From NCBI GenBank assembly GCA_024645305.1, contig JAHEFU010000056.1, forward strand, positions 1 through 14,270: 14,270 nucleotides of DNA. Reading direction: 5' to 3'. A model generated the notes under the pieces. That model was not told the origin of the DNA. It ran no database searches and saw only the letters and a list, made by a program, of their open reading frames with translations. This document shows, one piece after another, positions 7,841 to 12,846 of the stretch (position 1 is the stretch's first letter; each line of letters opens with the position of its first letter). The translations under genes were made by a program, and so were the position numbers. This DNA comes from Planctomycetales bacterium. GTDB lineage: Bacteria > 4484-113 > JAFGCY01.

Positions 7841-7849
7841 ATTATAGCA
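7841..7849 (-). promoter_or_regulatory. Extended -10 promoter of the SIR2-TPR gene
   Basis: On the minus strand TGC precedes a perfect TATAAT. The best -35 at 17-bp spacing is ATGATG (3 of 6), typical of extended -10 promoters. The start would fall near 7834, giving a leader of about 33 bases that carries AAGGGG (7810-7815) before ATG 7800. It looks like a constitutive promoter; no operator is visible. Confidence 0.55.
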
Positions 7850-7887
7850 AAGACGCGCTCAACCATCATCCAACAGGAGAGCAGGTC

Positions 7888-7893
7888 TATAAT
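7888..7893 (+). promoter_or_regulatory. -10 box of rsmD, placed for a leaderless mRNA
   Basis: Perfect TATAAT with exactly six bases to ATG 7900, so the expected transcription start coincides with the start codon. No Shine-Dalgarno sequence occurs within 15 bases of the ATG; AGGAGA at 7875-7880 is about 20 bases away, too far. The -35 region is poor. Motif and spacing are seen; leaderless use is inferred. Confidence 0.45.
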
Positions 7894-7899
7894 CCTCGG

Positions 7900-8481
7900 A
7901 TGCGGATCACAGCGGGAGAACTAAAGGGTCGGGAGATCAGACTGAGCAAGGGCAGCCGGGCCCGGCCGGCGACCGGATACGTCCGCGAACTCGTGATGAA
8001 CCTCTTCAATCCGGACCGTCTGGCTGCCGGGGCATTCCTGGATATCTGTGCCGGGAGCGGAATTGTCGGTCTTGAAGCTGTTTCACGAGGTGCTCCGCTG
8101 CTGTTCAGCGTGGAGGTGGACAGGCGGACCTGCGATGACATTCGCAGTCTGGCGCGGGAGTTTGATATTCTCCAGCGGGTCAGGATCCTGAAGGTTGACG
8201 CTCGGCGCTGCCTGACCGTTGTGGAGAAGCAGCTGGGCGAAACTCATAAGGTGAGCTGTTGCTTCGTGGATCCGCCATACATCGAGGGCATGGCCAGGTC
8301 CCTGCTACCCGGCCTGGGGCAGTGTCCAGGAATCTGGGACGCAGACGCACGTATTATCATACGAACACCTGACGACCTTCCAGAGTCAACAGAGGGCCTG
8401 GAGTTGATTGAGAAACGCAAGGCAGGAAATGCCTGGCTGTGGGTGTTCGTTCCGACGAGAAGCGGCAGCCAGCAGGGCTGA
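7900..8481 (+). CDS. rsmD: 16S rRNA (guanine966-N2)-methyltransferase RsmD
   Basis: S-adenosylmethionine-dependent enzyme that methylates N2 of G966 in 16S rRNA during 30S assembly. 193 residues, near the usual length. Seen: the family N-terminus MRITAGELKGREIRL (1-15), then RPATGYVRELVMNLF (22-36), the SAM-binding motif LDICAGSGIVGLEAVSRGA (47-65), the acidic residue in SVEVD (70-74), and the N-methyltransferase motif FVDPPY (122-127). The conserved N-terminus fixes the start at ATG 7900, which makes the missing Shine-Dalgarno sequence notable. The DPPY motif is the one used by DNA and RNA amino-methyltransferases. The C-terminal strand is shorter and more divergent than in E. coli, but nothing essential seems lost. 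The next gene, another methyltransferase, begins 14 bp after its stop on the same strand and may be co-transcribed. Confidence 0.92.
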   Translation: MRITAGELKGREIRLSKGSRARPATGYVRELVMNLFNPDRLAAGAFLDICAGSGIVGLEAVSRGAPLLFSVEVDRRTCDDIRSLAREFDILQRVRILKVDARRCLTVVEKQLGETHKVSCCFVDPPYIEGMARSLLPGLGQCPGIWDADARIIIRTPDDLPESTEGLELIEKRKAGNAWLWVFVPTRSGSQQG

Positions 8482-8495
8482 AAACAAGTGTACTT

Positions 8496-9176
8496 ATGAG
8501 AGATCTTACGGTCCCCGAACAGAAGATGATCTGGGACAGGCGCAATGCCAATGACTCCCTGCGCCGTTTGTCACCGGATCCGCGTGTAATTCAGTACATC
8601 GGGGACCTGCCCCAGCAGTCCCGCCGTGCCCTGGACATCGGCTGCGGGAATGGAAGACATCTCAGGCAGCTGGCGGAAATCGGCTGGCGCTGCACCGGGA
8701 TGGATTGGAGCAATGAAAGCCTGCAGCAGTCCCGGGAGGCAATTACCGGATTCGAGCAGCACACCACGGTGGTCAAAGGTGACTTCCGCAAAACCGGCTT
8801 CAACGGAAATTACTTTCACCTGATTCTGGGCATTGATGTGATCCATCATGGTAAGAAACGGGATCTGGAACGAGCGATAGCTGAGATCAAGCGCATCAAG
8901 GCGATCAGTGGCCAGGCCCTGATCAGCCTGCCTGGCATGCGCAATGCACCGACAGAACATCAGGCTGACTGGATAGAGAAGCAGACCTGCATCCTGCGCA
9001 ATGGACTGGAAGTGGGGATCCCGCACCATTTTGTTACTGAAGAGGACATCCCAGTACTGTTTCGCACGTTTAAGACTGTTGATGTCAATCGGGTAGTTGT
9101 GCCCATGCCTGCCGGGGTCAAGCCCCTCCACAGCATGCATGAGAATGAATGGTTCTGGATCCGCGTGGCGGGATGA
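8496..9176 (+). CDS. Class I SAM-dependent methyltransferase, substrate unknown
   Basis: 226 residues from ATG 8496; an in-frame start at 8439 would overlap rsmD and adds residues without a recognisable motif. Seen: motif I ALDIGCGNGRHLRQLAEIGW (45-64), the ribose-binding acid in GMDWS (68-72), VVKGDF (92-97), the motif IV region LILGIDVIHHGKKRD (109-123) and ALISLPG (141-147). This is a methyltransf_11/25-like Rossmann fold acting on an unidentified substrate. The C-terminal third (EHQADWIEKQTCILRNGLEVGIPHHFV onward) probably forms the substrate cap. It follows rsmD by 14 bp on the same strand, which hints at co-expression with an rRNA-modifying enzyme but does not show that the substrate is RNA. 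Alternatives include small-molecule or quinone-type methylation. No ribosome-binding site of good strength precedes the start. Confidence 0.75.
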   Translation: MRDLTVPEQKMIWDRRNANDSLRRLSPDPRVIQYIGDLPQQSRRALDIGCGNGRHLRQLAEIGWRCTGMDWSNESLQQSREAITGFEQHTTVVKGDFRKTGFNGNYFHLILGIDVIHHGKKRDLERAIAEIKRIKAISGQALISLPGMRNAPTEHQADWIEKQTCILRNGLEVGIPHHFVTEEDIPVLFRTFKTVDVNRVVVPMPAGVKPLHSMHENEWFWIRVAG

Positions 9177-9232
9177 CTGCCTGAGCCAACAGGCGACCAG
9201 AGCATGTCCGGAAGCTGGATGTGTGGAATAAA

Positions 9233-9319
9233 CGGAGAGGGAGGGATTCGAACCCTCGGTACGTGTTACCGCACACACGCTTTCCAGGCGTGCACCTTAA
9301 GCCACTCGGTCACCTCTCC
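9233..9319 (-). tRNA. tRNA-Ser, anticodon GGA
   Basis: 87-base type II tRNA. Seen on the minus strand: acceptor stem GGAGAGG/CCTCTCC with discriminator G (9233), D-arm with the GAGTGGC element, anticodon stem CACGC/GCGTG around CTGGAAA (anticodon GGA at 9283-9285), a long variable arm with stem GTGCG/CGTAC (one G-U pair), and T-arm GAGGG-TTCGAAT-CCCTC. The anticodon loop is the same as in E. coli tRNA-Ser(GGA). It reads UCC and UCU codons. CCA is not encoded (TTT follows the discriminator), so the tail must be added by the nucleotidyltransferase. Confidence 0.97.
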
Positions 9320-9331
9320 TGAGGGCTGCTA

Positions 9332-9360
9332 ATTATAGCGTCAGCAGGGGTTCGCGTCAT
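9332..9360 (-). promoter_or_regulatory. Promoter of tRNA-Ser(GGA)
   Basis: On the minus strand ATGACG (4 of 6) and a perfect TATAAT (9332-9337) are separated by 17 bp. The start would be about 6 bases before the mature tRNA 5' end at 9319, a very short leader. This gives the tRNA transcription independent of the upstream rimBK operon, although read-through is possible because no terminator was seen between them. Confidence 0.65.
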
Positions 9361-9400
9361 GGTCCACCGGTACATCCTGACTGAGTAACCGACCTCTCAA

Positions 9401-10315
9401 TCAGTGCTTGATCTTGCTGCGTGTCTTGCGGGCGATGTTGGCGGCGTCTTTCTTCTCAATCGCTTCAAAGACCATTCCGGCAATGTTAAGACCCGTGGCC
9501 CCTTCGCTGCCTTCCAGTCCTGGACTGCTGTTTACTTCCATGACGACAGGGCCATGGTTGCTGCGCAGCATGTCCACGCCGGCAAACCCGAGACCGAGTT
9601 TCTTGGCGCTGCGCACTGCGGTCATGCGTTCCTCCGGGGTCAGCTTGACTTTGGCAGCACTGCCTCCCCGATGCAGGTTTGATCTGAATTCACCTTCCTG
9701 CGCGGTACGCTTCATGGCGCTGACAACCTTGTCGCCAATGACGATTGCGCGGATGTCGGATCCACGGGCTTCCTTGATAAACTCCTGCACGAGGATGTTA
9801 GCGCTCAGACCACGGAAGGCCTCTATGACTGAACCGGCAGCCTGGTTAGTCTCCGCCAGCACCACACCGATACCCTGTGTGCCCTCGATCAGTTTGACAA
9901 CGAGCGGTGCTCCACCGACCAGATGCAGCAGACCGTCAACATCCTTCGTACTATGGGCAAATCCGGTCACCGGCAGTCCTATGCCTTCACGGGCAAGAAT
10001 CTGCAGACTGCGCAGCTTGTCCCGGGAGCGCGAAATTGCCTGGCTTTCATTGATGCTGAAGACGTTCATCATTTCGAACTGGCGAACCACCGCAGTCCCG
10101 TAGAATGTATAACTGGCACCGATTCTAGGAATAATCGCATCATACCCTGTCAGGGGCTGCCCCTGGTACATCACCATCGGGCGATGTGAGGTGATATCCA
10201 TATAGCAGCGCAGGTAATCAACTACACGCACTTCGTGCCCACGTTCCTCCCCCGCTTCCTTCAAACGACGAGTGGAATAGAGCGAGGCCTTACGTGACAG
10301 GATCAGTATTTTCAT
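9401..10315 (-). CDS. rimK: Ribosomal protein S6 modification ligase RimK (ATP-grasp)
   Basis: ATP-grasp ligase that adds glutamate residues to the C-terminus of ribosomal protein S6. 304 residues, close in length and sequence to E. coli RimK. Seen: MKILILSRKASLYSTRRL at the N-terminus, IIPRIGASYTFYGTAVVRQFEM (61-82), SRDKLRSLQILAREGIGLPVTG (97-118), the ATP-binding PLVVKLIEGTQGIGVVLAE (137-155), ILVQEFIKEARGSDIRA (174-190), the loop RSNLHRGG (211-218), and the metal-binding VVMEVNSSPGLEG (257-269) with Glu260 and Asn262. The C-terminal tail from 288 is rich in Lys and Arg. Its ATG overlaps the rimB stop by four bases (ATGA), implying translational coupling. tRNA-Ser lies 81 bp downstream on the same strand. 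Confidence 0.95.
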   Translation of the reverse strand: MKILILSRKASLYSTRRLKEAGEERGHEVRVVDYLRCYMDITSHRPMVMYQGQPLTGYDAIIPRIGASYTFYGTAVVRQFEMMNVFSINESQAISRSRDKLRSLQILAREGIGLPVTGFAHSTKDVDGLLHLVGGAPLVVKLIEGTQGIGVVLAETNQAAGSVIEAFRGLSANILVQEFIKEARGSDIRAIVIGDKVVSAMKRTAQEGEFRSNLHRGGSAAKVKLTPEERMTAVRSAKKLGLGFAGVDMLRSNHGPVVMEVNSSPGLEGSEGATGLNIAGMVFEAIEKKDAANIARKTRSKIKH

Positions 10316-10842
10316 TGTTTAATCTCCGCAGGTGGGACACTTTCGGTGTTCTCGATAGCAGGCGGGCGCCGATGTCCACGGCCTGAAAGGTATGATTCAC
10401 CCGAATTCACGAGGAATCTGCCGCGCAGGGCCTGTCGTCCGATCAACATCCTGAATTTCATTTTATGGCGACCGATGAGTGTCAGCTCTATCGGCAGGCG
10501 TTGGCCCATCATTTCCAGGGTGGTCAGGATCACGGGTCTGAAACTGGTCTTGCCCTGGCTGCTTTTGACATGCCGGTGATCTATCACTGGCGCTTCAATG
10601 ACGATTGCCCGCTCCTCATCCGCCTGTCTCGGATGGATGGTGAACCGCACCATCTCGACGCCAGCTGCGCTGAAGACCTCCAGGTCATGCGCATGCAGAG
10701 CCGAGGTCTTGGCACCTGTGTCAATCTTGGCCTTGATCCAGGGGCGGCAGAGATCAGGCAGGCGTACCCATTCCCGCCATCCAACAGATGGCAGCTGCAG
10801 GTTGCTGAGTTCTACGCCAAGCTTCTTCTTTTTTCCCGTCAT
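10312..10842 (-). CDS. rimB: RimB-like retropepsin-fold protease (ATP-dependent zinc protease family)
   Basis: 176-residue member of the family long annotated as ATP-dependent zinc protease (PF05618), whose fold resembles retroviral aspartic proteases. Seen: GWREWVRLPDL (21-31), the aspartic-protease-like IDTGAKTSALHA (40-51) with catalytic Asp41, and a conserved second half from FRPVILTTLEMMGQRL to LIGRQALRGRFLVNSG. Known context: rimB sits beside rimK in several Gram-negative genomes and takes part in controlling S6 glutamylation; a small rimA also occurs in some operons and was not seen here. The ATGA overlap with rimK shows tight coupling. The N-terminus MTGKKKKLG has an A-rich coding start, and no good Shine-Dalgarno sequence precedes it. 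Upstream TACAAT (10895-10900, minus strand) lacks a fair -35, so the promoter is unsettled. Confidence 0.85.
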   Translation of the reverse strand: MTGKKKKLGVELSNLQLPSVGWREWVRLPDLCRPWIKAKIDTGAKTSALHAHDLEVFSAAGVEMVRFTIHPRQADEERAIVIEAPVIDHRHVKSSQGKTSFRPVILTTLEMMGQRLPIELTLIGRHKMKFRMLIGRQALRGRFLVNSGESYLSGRGHRRPPAIENTESVPPAEIKQ

Positions 10843-10854
10843 GCCCTGTTCCGC

Positions 10855-10867
10855 CCCGGAATCCGGG
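10855..10867. promoter_or_regulatory. Interrupted palindrome CCCGGA-A-TCCGGG upstream of rimB
   Basis: Perfect 6+1+6 inverted repeat ending 13 bases before the rimB ATG. The one-base centre suits a protein-binding site better than a long hairpin, though a 4-bp stem with a 5-base loop could form in the mRNA near the ribosome-binding region. Structure seen; function unknown. Confidence 0.35.
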
Positions 10868-10931
10868 AGTTTATGCTTACTTTCATGCTGCCTGATTGTA
10901 GGTTATGTACATCTCTTTTGGATTGTTCAAC

Positions 10932-10975
10932 AAAAATGGAAGCCAGGCCGGGACTGTTGCCAGTCCCGACCTGGC
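10932..10975 (-). terminator. Intrinsic terminator of the lipoprotein gene
   Basis: GCCAGG-C-CGGGACT (10942-10955) pairs with AGTCCCG-A-CCTGGC (10962-10975): 13 base pairs with one mismatch and a six-base loop. On the minus strand the stem is followed by TTCCATTTTTG. The stem base is 19 bp past the stop codon at 10995 and separates this gene from rimBK. Confidence 0.8.
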
Positions 10976-10994
10976 GGTAGTTTGTACTGTTGGC

Positions 10995-11894
10995 TCAGCT
11001 GCTGCTGAGGCTGGCATTACCGCTCGGATTTGTGGCAGCGGCGTTGTTATTCATGAGGCTAAGAGTACCGATGGCAAGACCCATTGGAATCGGACCGACA
11101 AGCGGTTTGAGTGTGAAGGGTGCAGTGGAATTGTCCGGCTGCGGTTCAACACTGATCATTGCAGTCCCTCCGTGCAGATCCAGCGCAGGGTCGATGTAAT
11201 CCTGTCCCGGGAAGGGCGGGAAGCCGTCTGGACCTGATGTCGGCCCCGCACCATCGGCGTCAGCTGCGGAGGGATCCGTGAAGCGCCCCGTGGAAACGGG
11301 GGTTCCGTCCACAACGACCCATCCTTCATAGGACCAGCCGGCCGGCAGGGTTGGAAGAACCAGCGTGGCAGAGGGTCCATCGGCTGGATCCAGCCACCAG
11401 ATGCCCTGGTTGAAGTCGGCATCAGTAGAAGCAGTGCTCGGAGTGTTCAGGATGAAGGGACCGCTGGCGGCACTGAAATCGCTGCCGAGGGCTGCTGCAT
11501 CGGACACACTCAGGCTCGCGGTTCCACCACTGATGTCACCGGCCAGCAGATGTGTATCACTGGGCGCGGGATCGTCTCCCGTTGCCGGTTCGATCGTCAG
11601 CACGTACTTGGTGGCATTCAAAGCCGTATCTTCCGAGACGGTGAACTCAGAGAGGGAAGCCTGCCCGTTGCCATTGACAGTGAAGCGGCCTGCACTGACC
11701 GGACTGCCGTTGACAATCAGCCAGCCTTCGTAGACGAAATCACTACCAAGATCCTCCAGACCACTGAATGAAAATGCCAGTTTCATGGATTCACTGTTGT
11801 TACTGCTGCCACAGGCGGACAACAGCAGCCCGGCACCGAGGGCCAGGCATCCGACTGTAATTGAATTCGCTTGGAATCTTTGAAAGAAATTCAT
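10995..11894 (-). CDS. Lipoprotein with two RskA-like (anti-sigma-type) motif copies
   Basis: 299 residues. Seen: a lipoprotein signal with basic N-region, hydrophobic core and lipobox LLSAC, cleaved before Cys28; the next residues are Gly-Ser, not Asp, so no inner-membrane retention signal is obvious. The mature part has two copies of one motif: YEGWLIVNGSPVSAGRFT (55-72) and YEGWVVVDGTPVSTGRFT (189-206). Each is followed by a Gly/Asp/Pro-rich stretch and strands (YVLTIEP and MISVEP). This pattern resembles the extracytoplasmic part of RskA-type anti-sigma factors, but there is no zinc-finger, no transmembrane anchor and no adjacent sigma factor gene, so anti-sigma function is not implied. 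Codon-level neighbours are unrelated. AGGAGA (11900-11905) is a good ribosome-binding site for ATG 11894. The gene ends with its own terminator and appears monocistronic. Confidence 0.75.
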   Translation of the reverse strand: MNFFQRFQANSITVGCLALGAGLLLSACGSSNNSESMKLAFSFSGLEDLGSDFVYEGWLIVNGSPVSAGRFTVNGNGQASLSEFTVSEDTALNATKYVLTIEPATGDDPAPSDTHLLAGDISGGTASLSVSDAAALGSDFSAASGPFILNTPSTASTDADFNQGIWWLDPADGPSATLVLPTLPAGWSYEGWVVVDGTPVSTGRFTDPSAADADGAGPTSGPDGFPPFPGQDYIDPALDLHGGTAMISVEPQPDNSTAPFTLKPLVGPIPMGLAIGTLSLMNNNAAATNPSGNASLSSS

Positions 11895-11953
11895 GAGTAT
11901 CTCCTAGAGAGCTGCGCGCATGGCGCATTCAGAATGAAAGAAAAAGCAGATTG

Positions 11954-11983
11954 ATGATTCAGGGAGGTCCCGGATAGGGTCAA
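11954..11983 (-). promoter_or_regulatory. Candidate promoter of the lipoprotein gene
   Basis: Minus-strand TTGACC (11978-11983, 5 of 6) and AATCAT (11954-11959, 4 of 6) at 18-bp spacing. The leader would be about 50 bases and contain the AGGAGA site. A moderate match only. Confidence 0.35.
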
Positions 11984-12211
11984 TTCACATCAGGATCTTG
12001 CCGATGCACCATCGCGTCTTGGCACAGCGACGCCTGAAGCAGCCGAGTGCGAGTTCTGACTGCTGCCTTGCCCTGATATGGACGGAGAGTTGCGTCATGT
12101 CCAGTTGATACCAAAGCCTTGCCGATATTGATTTATTATTCTCAAATTGAATCATTCAGCTGGATTGAAAGGGACCTGTGTGTGTTCTTCCTCCGTCAGC
12201 ACATACTGAAT

Positions 12212-12239
12212 TTGACGACCATACGCTGAATGCTAGAAT
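12212..12239 (+). promoter_or_regulatory. Promoter of the SRPBCC gene; decides its start codon
   Basis: TTGACG (12212-12217, 5 of 6), 16-bp spacer, then TGC-TAGAAT (12234-12239, 5 of 6 with an extended -10). Transcription would begin near 12246, so the in-frame ATG at 12230 would not be in the mRNA. Confidence 0.65.
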
Positions 12240-12274
12240 CATCAGTCCCAGCCGGGATGCAGGATCTTATAGCA

Positions 12275-12769
12275 ATGGCACATCGTTTCCAGTCAACTGA
12301 AGTGGAGCTCTTTGAGTTCCTGCTTGAGGACGAATTTGATTTTCCAGTACCCGCGCAGCAGGTCTGGCGGGCCATCACCGAGGACATCGGCAAGTGGTGG
12401 GGACCACCCTTCACACTTCTCAGTGATGCCACCGAAGTCAGGCTTGAACCCAGCATCGGTGGCCGCTTCATGGAGATCTGCGGTGAGAATGACGGTGCCC
12501 TGCTGGGACTCGTAACTGAAATCGTGAGCGGACGGCTGGTGCGCATCAGGATCCTCAGACCCCGGGCCGGGGTGTTCCCGCATGAAGTCTGCTTCACCCT
12601 GGAGCATCTGAGCGAAACGCGCACGAAACTCAAGCTGCGCCACGAGTCCTGGCTCAAGCGCGGGGAGCAGGCGGAAATCAGCAAGCATTCCATCCTGACC
12701 ACCTGGCAGACAGTGCTCGATGAGCGCCTGCGCCAGTGGCTGAGCGAGGGCGGTCAGGCCACGGGCTGA
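12275..12769 (+). CDS. SRPBCC / START-like fold protein (AHSA1-type)
   Basis: Small soluble protein of the helix-grip fold that binds hydrophobic ligands or acts in co-chaperone-like roles; ligand and role unknown here. 164 residues from ATG 12275. That start is chosen because the promoter places transcription near 12246 and AGGA (12261-12264) lies ten bases upstream; ATGs at 12230 and 12257 are in frame but fit less well. Seen: FDFPVPAQQVWRAITEDIGKWWGPPF near the N-terminus, the usual opening strand and first helix with the WW pair, then strands VRLEPSIGGRF, LGLVTEIVSGRLVRIRI and FTLEHLSETRTKLKLRHESW, and a long C-terminal helix SILTTWQTVLDERLRQWL. No enzyme motif is visible. It stands alone and converges on the PKD/FN3 gene. 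Confidence 0.75.
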   Translation: MAHRFQSTEVELFEFLLEDEFDFPVPAQQVWRAITEDIGKWWGPPFTLLSDATEVRLEPSIGGRFMEICGENDGALLGLVTEIVSGRLVRIRILRPRAGVFPHEVCFTLEHLSETRTKLKLRHESWLKRGEQAEISKHSILTTWQTVLDERLRQWLSEGGQATG

Positions 12770-12791
12770 TCAGACTCCGCACTGCTTAACC

Positions 12792-12816
12792 AAAAGGCCG
12801 CCTCGCAGGGCGGCCT
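12792..12816 (-). terminator. Intrinsic terminator of the PKD/FN3 gene
   Basis: Perfect 8-bp stem AGGCCGCC/GGCGGCCT with a six-base loop (12803-12808). On the minus strand a TTTTG tract follows. The plus strand has no T tract after the stem, so it serves mainly the minus-strand gene, although the hairpin also lies 25 bp past the stop of the plus-strand SRPBCC gene. Confidence 0.75.
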
Positions 12817-12846
12817 CTGGAATATCTGCATGCTTGCCCGCTGGCT

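Larger units (their letters stand above)
7801..7899. other. Divergent promoter spacer between SIR2-TPR and rsmD
   Basis: A 99-bp gene-free spacer with one perfect TATAAT box on each strand: minus strand at 7841-7846 and plus strand at 7888-7893. The two transcription starts would lie about 65 bp apart and point away from each other. No longer inverted repeat or operator was seen. Confidence 0.6.
11895..12274. other. Long intergenic region between the lipoprotein and SRPBCC genes
   Basis: About 380 bp without a credible gene. It holds a candidate promoter at each end (11954-11983 minus, 12212-12239 plus). Between them lies an A+T-rich patch (12125-12170) with the inverted repeat TGAATCATTCA (12148-12158) and two direct copies of ATTGAA 18 bp apart (12146 and 12164). 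CTTGCCGAT occurs twice, near 11996 and 12117. No RNA gene, hairpin terminator or riboswitch fold was recognised. Confidence 0.5.

Noticed and set aside
9179..9194. Hairpin GCCTG-AGCCAA-CAGGC after the methyltransferase gene
   Set aside because: Stem of only five pairs and no T tract on either strand; not a convincing terminator.
1174..12776. 14-bp direct repeat GGGCTGATCAGACT at two gene ends (1174-1187 and 12763-12776)
   Set aside because: About one chance match of this length is expected among all pairs in 14 kb; both include a GGC TGA gene end, which raises the odds further.
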